Shown here one piece after another: positions 17,245-26,384 of a DNA stretch of 64,000 nt. The DNA is from UBA12202 sp002691725 (GTDB taxonomy: Bacteria > Pseudomonadota > Alphaproteobacteria > Puniceispirillales > UBA1172): the NCBI GenBank assembly GCA_965660675.1, contig CBFIAU010000010.1:21246-85245 (forward strand). Reading direction: 5' to 3'. Below the pieces are notes generated by a model that was given only the letters and a program-made list of their open reading frames with translations, ran no database searches and was not told the DNA's origin. Both the position numbers and the translations under genes were made by a program. Position 1 is the stretch's first letter, and the number at the start of each line of letters is the position of its first letter.

Positions 17245-18738
17245 ATGCCAATGGCAAAGAGAACAATCGTTATCGGCAGCGGGTTAGGTGGTATCGCCGC
17301 CGCCCTCAGGATGCGTGCGCGTGGTGACGATGTGACGCTAATCGAACGGCTTGATCAGATTGGTGGTCGGGCGCGGGTCTTTGAGCGTGATGGATTTCGC
17401 CATGATGCCGGGCCGACAGTGATCACCGCGCCGTTTTTGTTTGATGAACTCTTTGAGCTATTTGGTGAGAAGCGTTCAGATCATATCACCTTTGTGCCGC
17501 TTGATCCCTGGTATCGGTTTTATTTTGATAGCACAGGTGAGCAATTTGACTATCGCGCCACTGTCGAGGATACGATCACTGAGATTAAGCGGTTTTCTGA
17601 TGATGATGGCGAAGGCTATCGCAAACTTCTGGTCGCATCTGAGCAGATTTTTGATGTCGGCTTTCGGCGTCTGGCTGATCAGCCATTTGACCGGCTCACA
17701 AATATGCTAGCGCAAATCCCGTCACTCGTGCGGCTGAAAAGCCATCTGACCGTATCGCAATTGGTTAATCGCTATATGAAGCATGATTTGATGCGGCAAG
17801 CGTTTTCTATTCATCCATTGCTGGTTGGCGGTAATCCTTTTAACACAACCTCTATCTATGCGCTGATCCATTTTCTGGAACGCGAATGGGGGGTGCATTT
17901 TGCGATGGGTGGAACCGGTGCTGTCGTCAACGCTTTGCGTGGTCTCATGGAACGCAACGGCATCAATATTCGGCTCAATACCGATATTGAGCGGATAAAT
18001 ATTGATAAGCGATTAGCCGAAAGCGTGACTACCACTGAAGGTGAGGTCATTGAAGCTGATCGGGTGATCTGCAACGCTGACCCGCCAACCGTATATAAAC
18101 AGATGATTGATAAATCCGCTGGCACTAAAGGCAAAATTATCCCCGATGCGATGACCCGCTATTCGATGGGGCTGTTTGTGTTGTATTTTGGCACAACTTG
18201 CACCTACCCTAATGTGGCGCATCATACCATCTGGATGGGAGAGCGTTATCAAGCCTTGCTCCATGATATCTTCAATAAAAAGATTCTAGCTGAAGATTTT
18301 TCACTCTATCTGCATCGACCAACAGCAACCGATGCCAGTTTTGCCCCCGCAGGCATGGATAGTTTTTATGTCTTATGCCCGGTGCCTAATACCATGGGTG
18401 GGCAGGATTGGAACGAAGAAGGGCAAGCCTTGCGTGATCGGATTGTTGCCGCCCTTGATAGAACCATTATGCCTGGTCTGAAAGATACCATCACATCAGA
18501 TTTCTGGATGACCCCGGATGACTTTAAGACAGATTATCGATCCATGCATGGCGCTGGATTTTCGATAGCACCGGTATTTACGCAATCGGCATGGTTTCGC
18601 TATCACAATCGGGATCGCCGCGTTGGTAATCTGTATTTTTCGGCGGCAGGCGCCCATCCAGGAGCAGGAATGCCAGGGGTTCTATGTTCAGCCAAAGTGG
18701 TAGAGAACCTTGTTATTCGGGATGAAAGCACCTTATAG
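17245..18738 (+). CDS. crtI: Phytoene desaturase CrtI
   Basis: A 497-residue FAD enzyme that converts phytoene to lycopene in four desaturation steps. The N-terminal dinucleotide fold reads VIGSGLGGIAAALRMRARG, and the N-terminal region carries HDAGPTVITAPF. The C-terminal CrtI signature GAHPGAGMPGV is followed by the usual SAKVVENL. It begins 25 bases after crtE. The second ATG at 17251 is an alternative start. It acts at the inner membrane. Confidence 0.96.
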   Translation: MPMAKRTIVIGSGLGGIAAALRMRARGDDVTLIERLDQIGGRARVFERDGFRHDAGPTVITAPFLFDELFELFGEKRSDHITFVPLDPWYRFYFDSTGEQFDYRATVEDTITEIKRFSDDDGEGYRKLLVASEQIFDVGFRRLADQPFDRLTNMLAQIPSLVRLKSHLTVSQLVNRYMKHDLMRQAFSIHPLLVGGNPFNTTSIYALIHFLEREWGVHFAMGGTGAVVNALRGLMERNGINIRLNTDIERINIDKRLAESVTTTEGEVIEADRVICNADPPTVYKQMIDKSAGTKGKIIPDAMTRYSMGLFVLYFGTTCTYPNVAHHTIWMGERYQALLHDIFNKKILAEDFSLYLHRPTATDASFAPAGMDSFYVLCPVPNTMGGQDWNEEGQALRDRIVAALDRTIMPGLKDTITSDFWMTPDDFKTDYRSMHGAGFSIAPVFTQSAWFRYHNRDRRVGNLYFSAAGAHPGAGMPGVLCSAKVVENLVIRDESTL

Positions 18739-18757
18739 TCTTGATAGAGGCTAGCTA

Positions 18758-19747
18758 ATGATGGAACATGGCACTAGTGAACATATGCCCTCTGCTCATG
18801 ATGCAGAACAAACCCTTATCCAGCATGGCAAAAGCTTTGCTTGGGCGCGTCGGCTATTGGGCAGGACAACGGGCTATAATGCTGCTCGTTTATATCAATT
18901 TTGCCGCTTGATTGATGATCTGGCTGATGATGATGATCATGATCATTCGGCAGAATTACAGGCATTGAAGCAAGCTGTTCTGGGCGATATTGAGCATGGC
19001 CATCCGATTTATGCTGATCTATCCGACCTGATTATGGAAACGCATTTACCGCGTCCAGTGCTGGCGGCGCTGATTGATGGGCTGATTGCTGATCAACAGA
19101 CGGTGCTTTTTGCCAGAGAAGATGAATTAATTCGTTATGGCTATCATGTTGCTGGCACGGTTGGATTGCTGATGTGTCCGGTGTTAGGCTGTCATGATCG
19201 CCGGGCTTTTGCCTTTGCTGTTGATCTTGGGATTGCGATGCAGTTAACCAATATCGCCAGAGACGTGTTGGATGATGCCAAAATGGGACGCCGCTATTTG
19301 CCTGCTGAATGGGTGGCTGGGCTAACCCCTGAGCAGATTATTGCTGCCGCCGCCGGCAATAGCAAAGCCGATATTGAACATCGCAGCATTATCGGAGATG
19401 CGATTAAACGCTGTCTTGATCTGGCAGATCAATATTACCATAGCGGTGAAAAGGGCATGGTGTATTTGCCCATCCGCGCGCATCTGGCGATTGCGGTTGC
19501 TGGCCGCGTCTATCGTCAGATTGGGGTGCAATTACGGAGGGCAGAATATCAATGGCATAAAGGTCGACAAGTCACCAGCACCGCGACCAAAGTAAGGGTG
19601 TCATGCCTATCATTGCCGCGCTTATGGAGCAGGTTTCACGGCGTGCGGCGCTATCTTGGCTGGCCGAAACATCATCATATTCATCATCAAAATCACCTGC
19701 ATAAACCGCTTCAAGGCCTGCCATTGATTGAGGCGATACCGTCATGA
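18758..19747 (+). CDS. crtB: Phytoene synthase CrtB
   Basis: A 329-residue head-to-head prenyltransferase joining two geranylgeranyl diphosphates to phytoene. The two aspartate motifs are RLIDDLADD (near residue 50) and NIARDVLDDAKMGRRYLP (near residue 165). The C-terminal tail is histidine-rich (HHHIHHQNHLH), which is not a family feature and has no known role. Its stop overlaps the crtY start by four bases. Confidence 0.96.
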   Translation: MMEHGTSEHMPSAHDAEQTLIQHGKSFAWARRLLGRTTGYNAARLYQFCRLIDDLADDDDHDHSAELQALKQAVLGDIEHGHPIYADLSDLIMETHLPRPVLAALIDGLIADQQTVLFAREDELIRYGYHVAGTVGLLMCPVLGCHDRRAFAFAVDLGIAMQLTNIARDVLDDAKMGRRYLPAEWVAGLTPEQIIAAAAGNSKADIEHRSIIGDAIKRCLDLADQYYHSGEKGMVYLPIRAHLAIAVAGRVYRQIGVQLRRAEYQWHKGRQVTSTATKVRVSCLSLPRLWSRFHGVRRYLGWPKHHHIHHQNHLHKPLQGLPLIEAIPS

Positions 19748-20886
19748 CAAAACATCTGGCAATCCTGGGTGGCGGCTGTGCCGGATTATCGCTGGCGGCA
19801 AGGGCGGTGGAATTGCCGGATATGGCGATAACAGTGATTGACCACCCTGATCATCAGACGCGGCATGATCATAATTGGGGATGCTGGTCGATCCAGAGCT
19901 TAGAGATGGTGGCATCTATTGCCCGCAAATCATGGTCGCGCTGGGCCATTATCACAAACACAGACCGGCATATTCAGACAGCACAAAATCATCCCTATAT
20001 GGCGATTGAATCGAAGGCATGGCTTAATCATTGCCGGATTGCGGCGCGCCAGCAAGGGGTTATATTCACGGCCGCTAATGTGACCGATATCATACCTCAT
20101 AAAACGGCCATTGAATTAGTGGCGGAACCTGAATTGCCCGCCTTTGATCAGATTGCCGATAGCCGGACGCCAGCCTTACCCAAAAATATTATGCTACAAC
20201 ATTTTCGCGGTGTTGAGATTAAAACCGAACATGATGTCTTTGACCCTGAATGTGCTGTGCTGATGGATTTTCGCTGTGATCAAAGCCGCGGCATCCATTT
20301 TATCTATGTGCTGCCATATACAAAAAACAGGGCGCTGGTCGAATCGACAATGTTTAGCCCTGAACTCGCCCCCGACAATTTTTATGATAAGGCGATTTCC
20401 GATTATTGTGATCACATCCTAAAGACGGGCAAGACAATGGTGTTGCGCCGTGAACAAGGTGTTATCCCGATGGGATTTTTGACGCCGCGTGATGATAAGG
20501 TTGATGCTATTGGCGGCAATGGTGGTGCTATCCGGCCATCATCTGGCTATGCCTTTGTCTTTATTCAGCGGCAAATAGAAACTGCTCTGGCGCGTCAAAA
20601 AACCCATGGCCAGTTATGTTTCAAAGCGCCACATAAACGGCTGGATTTATGGATGGATGCGGTTTTTTTAGCAGTCATCAAAAAACAGCCCGAATATGCA
20701 CCACGTCTTTTTGCGGCAATCGCAAAGGCGCTAAGCGGTGATGAAATGGCGCTTTTTATGTCAGGATTAGCAACTCATCGGTTGCGCTTGAAAATCATCA
20801 TGGCGATGCCAAAATGGCCTTTCCTGAAGGCTATGTTTTCACGGCCCTGGCGAGATATAAAGGCGAGATATAAAGGCGAGATATAA
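19744..20886 (+). CDS. crtY: Lycopene beta-cyclase CrtY
   Basis: A 380-residue CrtY-type cyclase that makes beta-carotene from lycopene. It starts with a flavin-binding motif (LAILGGGCAGLSLAARAV) and has the family block DHNWGCWS near residue 45. Its length fits the proteobacterial CrtY family. The last eleven or so residues (RDIKARYKGEI) and the stop are encoded by three 13-bp tandem repeats at 20849-20887, so the C-terminus was probably rewritten by repeat expansion. Confidence 0.93.
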   Translation: MTKHLAILGGGCAGLSLAARAVELPDMAITVIDHPDHQTRHDHNWGCWSIQSLEMVASIARKSWSRWAIITNTDRHIQTAQNHPYMAIESKAWLNHCRIAARQQGVIFTAANVTDIIPHKTAIELVAEPELPAFDQIADSRTPALPKNIMLQHFRGVEIKTEHDVFDPECAVLMDFRCDQSRGIHFIYVLPYTKNRALVESTMFSPELAPDNFYDKAISDYCDHILKTGKTMVLRREQGVIPMGFLTPRDDKVDAIGGNGGAIRPSSGYAFVFIQRQIETALARQKTHGQLCFKAPHKRLDLWMDAVFLAVIKKQPEYAPRLFAAIAKALSGDEMALFMSGLATHRLRLKIIMAMPKWPFLKAMFSRPWRDIKARYKGEI

Positions 20887-20887
20887 A
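20849..20887 (+). repeat. Three tandem 13-bp repeats across the crtY stop codon
   Basis: Three exact copies of GGCGAGATATAAA at 20849, 20862 and 20875. As 13 is not a multiple of three, each copy is read in a different frame, and only the third supplies the in-frame TAA at 20884-20886. Confidence 0.95.
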
Positions 20888-20918
20888 GGCAAAGCAATAA
20901 AATGAGGTTGATCACATA

Positions 20919-21776
20919 ATGGATTATGTCACAATAATTTCGCTCTTATCTGTTGTTTTAATCGGCTTGCCACATGGCGCTATGGATGGCGCGGTGGCTA
21001 TTGCTATGGGTTATGGGCAATCTTTACTGCGCCTGATTAGTTTTTTGATAATCTATATTTTGATCGCTATGCTGGTTGTTGGGGTCTGGCTGTGGCAACC
21101 GCAACTCTCCTTATTCGGGTTTCTTTTGCTTAGTATTTGGCATTTTGGCCGTGGTGACAGCTTGAGCTATCTGCCTCCATGGATACGCTATATTCAAGCC
21201 ATAAGCCATGGTGGATTAGTCGTCTTGGGCATGAGCCAATTTGATCGCATGGCTGCTGATCAGATTTTTCAATGGCTGGTTTTCGGTGATACCGTTCAGT
21301 TATGGATGTGGATTGATGTGGCTATGCGGCTTTGGCTCCCGTTAGCTGCCATATATGTGGTCATTGGCGTCCTTGATCGGCGGCTCTGGGCCAGGCTTGC
21401 TGAATGGATAGGGCTTGGCGTTATGATCTATGTTCTGCCTGCCCTGGTCGCATTTGCGATTTATTTCTGTTTGATCCATACTATCAGACATGTCAGCCGT
21501 ATCATGATTATGCTTAATCAGATGCTGTCGCCACGGCTGGTTTTAGGGCTGACAGCACTATTTACGGTTGCGAGCTGGCTTGCTGGTATCGTGATCTATA
21601 CGCTTCTATTGCCGACAGAAGGTGCTATGCCTGCGAGTATGATGGTGGTATTTATTGGCTTAGCGGCGTTGACGGTGCCGCATAGTTTGTTGATTGACAG
21701 CTTGTTCCGCCCCCGTTTTGAAGCCAATCTTCAGGCTAATCTTCTGGCCAATCATAAGGGAGCATCTGATGTCTGA
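20919..21776 (+). CDS. blh: Beta-carotene 15,15'-dioxygenase (Brp/Blh family)
   Basis: A 285-residue polytopic membrane enzyme that cleaves beta-carotene into two retinal molecules, the chromophore of the rhodopsin at 15249. The conserved histidine motifs are visible: LPHGAMDG near the N-terminus, SIWHFGRGD, LIHTIRHVSR and the late PHSLLID. About seven hydrophobic segments are seen. It is in the usual place between crtY and idi. It overlaps the idi2 start by eight bases. Confidence 0.95.
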   Translation: MDYVTIISLLSVVLIGLPHGAMDGAVAIAMGYGQSLLRLISFLIIYILIAMLVVGVWLWQPQLSLFGFLLLSIWHFGRGDSLSYLPPWIRYIQAISHGGLVVLGMSQFDRMAADQIFQWLVFGDTVQLWMWIDVAMRLWLPLAAIYVVIGVLDRRLWARLAEWIGLGVMIYVLPALVAFAIYFCLIHTIRHVSRIMIMLNQMLSPRLVLGLTALFTVASWLAGIVIYTLLLPTEGAMPASMMVVFIGLAALTVPHSLLIDSLFRPRFEANLQANLLANHKGASDV

Positions 21777-22800
21777 CCTCAGCACAAGAAAAGATGAACA
21801 TATTGATCTTGCTAAAGACGTTGAGGCATTGGCACAAATCCCTAACAGCCTGGACCGTGTGCGTCTGACCCATCAGGCGTTGCCGGAATGTGATGCTGAT
21901 CACATTGATACACGAACACGGTTTTTGGGCAAACCGCTTGCCGCGCCATTAATGATCAGTGGCATGACAGGTGGATCAGCGCGTGGTGATGCGATCAATA
22001 AGCTGCTGGCAGAAACTGCCAATACGCATAAATTGGCATTTGGGGTAGGCTCCCAAAGAGCATCATTAAGCCAGAATAACAGCCAATCTCACTTGCGTGG
22101 ATTAGCGACAGATATTCCGCTTATTGGTAATCTTGGGGCGGCACAACTCATTGAGGCGGGCGGCATCACGCTTGCCCTGAAAGCCATAGATGATCTGGCG
22201 CCAGATGCTCTTGCCATCCATCTTAATCCCTTGCAGGAATTGGTTCAGCCCGAAGGTGATCGCGCTTGGCAAGGTGTTCTGGATATGCTGGCTAAGCTGG
22301 TTAAATCCACCTCAACCCCGATTATGATCAAAGAAGTCGGTGCTGGATTAAGCGTCAAGGCAGTCACCCGACTGCGCGATATCGGAATTAGATGTTTTGA
22401 TGTCGCGGGGCTAGGCGGCACAAATTGGGCCCGCATCGAAAATAGCCGGACAGATCAAAGACGCCAAGACATTATGGCGCCATTCATGGATTGGGGTATC
22501 CCGACTTGTCAGGCGTTGCTTGATTTGCGTGATGCCGTGACGGATATTCAGCTGATTGGCTCAGGCGGTGTTCGTCATGGACTTGATGTGGCGCGTTGCT
22601 TATGGCTAGGGGCGGATATAGCGGCGGCGGCAGGGGTCTTTATCAAAGCACTAGAAGCCGCCGATGGCAGCCTGCACCCTGATCGGCTTAGTCATGTTCT
22701 GGATATTTGGAAAGATCAGATCAAGGTAGCTATGTTCCTGACGGGCTCACCCAATATCAAAGCATTAAAACAGGCAGATGGCGTCATTGCGCCGCTTTGA
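21769..22800 (+). CDS. fni: Isopentenyl-diphosphate delta-isomerase, type 2 (FMN-dependent)
   Basis: A 343-residue type 2 isomerase that interconverts isopentenyl and dimethylallyl diphosphate, feeding crtE. It begins with RKDEHIDL and carries the FMN/substrate motifs GMTGGS, GSQRASL, GLGGTNW and GSGGVRHGLD. The start is ATG 21769, preceded by AAGGAG; a longer frame from 21694 would run inside blh. It is the last gene of the retinal operon and is convergent with the EamA gene at 22829. Confidence 0.96.
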   Translation: MSDLSTRKDEHIDLAKDVEALAQIPNSLDRVRLTHQALPECDADHIDTRTRFLGKPLAAPLMISGMTGGSARGDAINKLLAETANTHKLAFGVGSQRASLSQNNSQSHLRGLATDIPLIGNLGAAQLIEAGGITLALKAIDDLAPDALAIHLNPLQELVQPEGDRAWQGVLDMLAKLVKSTSTPIMIKEVGAGLSVKAVTRLRDIGIRCFDVAGLGGTNWARIENSRTDQRRQDIMAPFMDWGIPTCQALLDLRDAVTDIQLIGSGGVRHGLDVARCLWLGADIAAAAGVFIKALEAADGSLHPDRLSHVLDIWKDQIKVAMFLTGSPNIKALKQADGVIAPL

Positions 22801-22828
22801 TGGTTCCTGCCCGGTCTTATCATCATTG

Positions 22829-23800
22829 CTATGATCGAGACGGTCGTCGTCTGACCGGTTCTGACTGTGCAATAATGACGCCAATACCGACAATTACCGC
22901 GCCGCCTAATCGCACGATATCCCATTCGCCATCAAAGCCATAGACCATTATTGCCATCACATATACAGGCACGGCATTGAGATGAAATGACGCAATAGCT
23001 ACGCCTAATTGGCGGGCGCCTGCTATCCAAAAAGGCTGTGACATGGCGGTGGATAAAATCGAAAAGGCAAACAGCATCAAGAGGCTTTGTGAGGTGATCG
23101 GGCCAATATATATCTGCTGCGGATACATGGCGGCGGCGATAAGCCAAGTGACACTGATGAAACATCCGGCGCCAGTTAAAGTAATCGTCGTCTGTCCTAT
23201 GGATGTTAATTCATCCAGGTTGACATTTGTTGCCCGTGTTGCCCAAGCATAAAGAATAACAGCCCCTAAGCACCATATAAAGCCGACGCCGATATCATAG
23301 CCTTGCCAGCGCACTCCTGCTGCGATTAAACCGCCAAATAAGGCGCAAATAATGCCTATCACTAACTTTGGTGTGATGACCCGGCGGTCAAGCACTACTT
23401 CAAGAATTGCCCCCATAATCGGCATCATTGCCGCCGCTATTGCAGGCGTAACAGGATTGGATATTTGCTGGCCATAAAGCAACAATACGGTGCCAAAACC
23501 AAACCCTATGCCGCCTATGACCAATCCCTTTTTCCATAAATGCCAGTTAAGGGGTAATCGGCCTTCGGTTAGCCGCCAATAGATTAACAAGAGAACAGTG
23601 CTGGGTAATAATTTGACAAGCAGTAAGGTCAGCAAATCCCACGTTTCCATTAAAACAGAGCCAACGGGAAAGCCAAGTGACCATGCCAGCACCGCCAGCA
23701 AACAATACATATTAGCTGGGATTAGAGATGTTGCGGATTGATGGGTTAACTCTCGCTTATGCGCGGAGCTAGCGGGGCTATCCTGCTGATGTGGGGACAT
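22829..23800 (-). CDS. EamA/DMT-superfamily transporter (copy 2)
   Basis: A 323-residue protein with about ten hydrophobic helices in the duplicated EamA layout. A cytoplasmic N-terminal tail of about 30 polar residues precedes the first helix (YCLLAVLAWSLGFPVGSVL). The second repeat starts near residue 175. It would export a small metabolite. It is convergent with idi2 and follows the acyl-CoA dehydrogenase on the same strand with a 26-base gap, so the two may be co-transcribed. The substrate is unknown. Confidence 0.85.
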   Translation of the reverse strand: MSPHQQDSPASSAHKRELTHQSATSLIPANMYCLLAVLAWSLGFPVGSVLMETWDLLTLLLVKLLPSTVLLLIYWRLTEGRLPLNWHLWKKGLVIGGIGFGFGTVLLLYGQQISNPVTPAIAAAMMPIMGAILEVVLDRRVITPKLVIGIICALFGGLIAAGVRWQGYDIGVGFIWCLGAVILYAWATRATNVNLDELTSIGQTTITLTGAGCFISVTWLIAAAMYPQQIYIGPITSQSLLMLFAFSILSTAMSQPFWIAGARQLGVAIASFHLNAVPVYVMAIMVYGFDGEWDIVRLGGAVIVGIGVIIAQSEPVRRRPSRS

Positions 23801-23826
23801 AAGTTACCCTAACTAAGATCAAACTA

Positions 23827-25005
23827 CTATTTTCCATATGAACGAGGTAACCCCAATCCTTTTTCAGCAAGAAACGATAATATCAGATTGGTTGATATCG
23901 GGGCGACTTGATAGAGTCTGGTTTCACGAAACTTGCGCTCAACGTCATATTCTTCGGCAAATCCGAAACCGCCATGGGTCTGCAAACACGCCTCTCCAGC
24001 TTCCCATGACGCATCGGCGGCCAGCATTTTAGCGGTGTTTGCTTCTATGCCATGCGGGTTTTTATCATCATAAAGTCGGGCGGCTTTCTGCACCATTAAC
24101 TCGGCTGCCATCATATGCGCATAGGCTTTGGCCAGAGGAAACTGAACACCTTGATTCTGGCCAATAGGCCCGCCAAAAATGCTCCGGTCATTGGCATATT
24201 TCGTGGCCGTATCAAGAAACCACTTGGCATCACCAATACATTCAGCGGCGATAAGTATGCGTTCCGCATTCATCCCCGAAAGAATATAGGAAAAGCCCTG
24301 GCCTGCTTCGCCAACAAGCGCCTCATGCGGTATTTCTACATCATCAAAAAACACTTCGGTAGTAGCATGATTGATCATGGTGCGGATCGGCCGGATGGTG
24401 ATGCCATTGCCAACCAAATCTTTCATTTCCAGCAAAAACACAGATAGCCCATCAGTGCGTTTTTGAACCTGATCGCGTGGCGTGGTGCGAGCAAGCAACA
24501 GCATCAAGTCAGAATATTCTGCCCGCGATGTCCAGATTTTCTGGCCATTAATCCGCCACCCTTTATCGGTCTTTTTAGCAGTTGTTTTCAGCGCCAGTGT
24601 ATCCGTACCGCTGCTTGGTTCGGTCACGCCAAAGGCTTGCAAGCGAAGCCGCCCAGCAGCAATTTCAGGCAGGTATTTTTGTTTCTGGTCATCCGAGCCA
24701 TGCCGCATCACCGTCCCCATAGTATACATTTGGGCATGACAAGCTGCGGCATTACAGCCATTAGCATGAATCTCCTCCAGAATAACTGTTGCCGCTTCCA
24801 TGGTTAATCCGGAGCCGCCATATTCTTCGGGTATAAGCGCCGCCAGCCATCCTGACTCAGTTAACGCATTTACAAAATTGGTGGGATAGGCGCGGTTGCG
24901 ATCAAGCTCTTGCCAATATGTCCCTGGATAATCAGCGCAAATCTTTTTGATGGCTAATCTGATCTCATCTAATAAGGTTGTATCTGTTACGGTACTCGAA
25001 GCCAT
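23827..25005 (-). CDS. Acyl-CoA dehydrogenase family protein
   Basis: A 392-residue FAD enzyme of the acyl-CoA dehydrogenase fold. Typical blocks are AFGVTEPSSGTDTLALKT, INGQKIWTS and, near the end, THGGFGFAEEYDVER. At the place where many family members have the catalytic glutamate (YEGT), this one reads YQVAP. It may belong to a subfamily with another base, or act on a different thioester. It lies upstream of the EamA gene on the same strand. Fatty or branched acyl-CoA is the likely substrate class. Confidence 0.88.
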   Translation of the reverse strand: MASSTVTDTTLLDEIRLAIKKICADYPGTYWQELDRNRAYPTNFVNALTESGWLAALIPEEYGGSGLTMEAATVILEEIHANGCNAAACHAQMYTMGTVMRHGSDDQKQKYLPEIAAGRLRLQAFGVTEPSSGTDTLALKTTAKKTDKGWRINGQKIWTSRAEYSDLMLLLARTTPRDQVQKRTDGLSVFLLEMKDLVGNGITIRPIRTMINHATTEVFFDDVEIPHEALVGEAGQGFSYILSGMNAERILIAAECIGDAKWFLDTATKYANDRSIFGGPIGQNQGVQFPLAKAYAHMMAAELMVQKAARLYDDKNPHGIEANTAKMLAADASWEAGEACLQTHGGFGFAEEYDVERKFRETRLYQVAPISTNLILSFLAEKGLGLPRSYGK

Positions 25006-25311
25006 AGAAATCCCTCTGTGAACACGTATTTACTATTAGCACATTGTCATCATAAATGCGGGAATAGGTAGTCTTATACCCTTATAGTAAACATCAATTC
25101 AGCAGATAGTGGAAATATTTAATTTTAGATTATGTTAATATCTTGCTGATCTGAATTAATATTGAGTATTTGGCAATTCACTTATTTTTTACTTTATCAA
25201 ATTAAAGGTCTATGCAAGGGTATTCATATTAAGTCTTGGTTGTTGCTATTGGCGCATCCAAGATAAAAAAATATGTAATCAAATCCATAAAATCCAATCT
25301 AGGAGGATAAT
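25006..25311. other. Promoter region between acyl-CoA dehydrogenase and betaine importer
   Basis: A strongly AT-rich 306-bp gap between divergent genes, so it must hold both promoters. I see no gene and no convincing operator. The only clear element is the strong ribosome site AGGAGGATAAT immediately before 25312. Confidence 0.5.
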
Positions 25312-26268
25312 ATGAAGAAGTTTCTATCTGTGGCAACGGTGGGACTAGGTCTTGTTGCCGCGCAGTCTGCACCTGTACTTGCCGCTGATGTGGTTATTGG
25401 TGTTCCGAACTGGCCGTCAGTTTTAGTGACAGGACATGTTCTTAAAGTCGCTCTTGAAGAAAACCTTGGCCTTGAAGTGGAATTACAAAACGGCACTAAT
25501 CCGGTTGTCTTTGAAGGCATGGACGCAGGCTCAATGCATGTTCATCCTGAGGTATGGTTGCCTAACCAGACCAATTTGCACAATACCTTCGTTCAGGACA
25601 AGAAATCCGTTAAGATGAACCCGAATGGTGTTGCTGGTGATCAGGCTATGTGCGTGACCCAAGGAACCGCCGACCGGACAGGCATTGTCAACTTGTCTGA
25701 GCTATCTGATCCTGACATGGCCAAGAACTTTGATACTGATGGTGACGGCAATGGTGAGATTTGGATTGGCGCCGCAGGTTGGGCATCAACTAATGTCGAA
25801 AAAATCCGCGCCAAATCTTATGGATATAGCGAAACTATGCAGCTTAAGGAAATGGACGAATCGCTTGCTTTGGCTGAGGTTGATGCCGCAGTAACAAGCA
25901 ATGATAATATCGTTTTCTTCTGCTACACGCCGCACCACATGTTTGCGCTTTATGATCTGGTGATCTTGCAAGAGCCAGCACATGATCCATCGAAGTGGAA
26001 CGTCAAGCAGCCGACTGATGGTGCTGATTGGCTCGAAGTATCAGAAGCGCCAGTGGCGTGGGATACCGCATATCTTCACATTCATTACGCGGCTGAGCTA
26101 GAAAAAAGCCACCCAGAAGCAGCCAAAATGCTTGGTAACGCAAAGTTTGACACGGACACAATCTCACAGATGACCTATGCAGTGGTTGTTGAGAAGCGTG
26201 ATCCAGCTGATTTTGCAAAAGAATGGGTTGCTGGTAATGGTGACGCTGTTGATGCTTGGCTGAATTAA
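25312..26268 (+). CDS. proX: Glycine/proline betaine ABC transporter, substrate-binding protein
   Basis: A 318-residue periplasmic protein with a clear signal peptide (MKKFLSVATVG, cleavage after VLA). It belongs to the OpuAC/ProX family that binds glycine betaine, proline betaine, choline or carnitine. It has aromatic residues suited to a cation box (PNWPSV, VWLPNQTN, AAGWAS). It is followed by a hairpin and then by the ATPase and permease genes. The strong ribosome site and the downstream hairpin suggest it is made in excess over the membrane parts. Compound specificity is uncertain. Confidence 0.9.
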   Translation: MKKFLSVATVGLGLVAAQSAPVLAADVVIGVPNWPSVLVTGHVLKVALEENLGLEVELQNGTNPVVFEGMDAGSMHVHPEVWLPNQTNLHNTFVQDKKSVKMNPNGVAGDQAMCVTQGTADRTGIVNLSELSDPDMAKNFDTDGDGNGEIWIGAAGWASTNVEKIRAKSYGYSETMQLKEMDESLALAEVDAAVTSNDNIVFFCYTPHHMFALYDLVILQEPAHDPSKWNVKQPTDGADWLEVSEAPVAWDTAYLHIHYAAELEKSHPEAAKMLGNAKFDTDTISQMTYAVVVEKRDPADFAKEWVAGNGDAVDAWLN

Positions 26269-26289
26269 TCGGCGTATCTTAATATAAAT

Positions 26290-26317
26290 GGCAGCACCAA
26301 TATAAGCTGGTGCTGCC
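26290..26317 (+). terminator. 10-bp perfect stem-loop between proX and proV
   Basis: A 10-bp perfect inverted repeat (GGCAGCACCA with TGGTGCTGCC) with an 8-base loop. No T-run follows, so it is more likely an mRNA-stabilising or attenuating hairpin that raises binding-protein levels than a full terminator. Confidence 0.7.
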
Positions 26318-26384
26318 AATATCAGCAGATTACAAGCTAGCAGATTTAATATGATAACAATGATAACAATAAAATTGGCAAATC

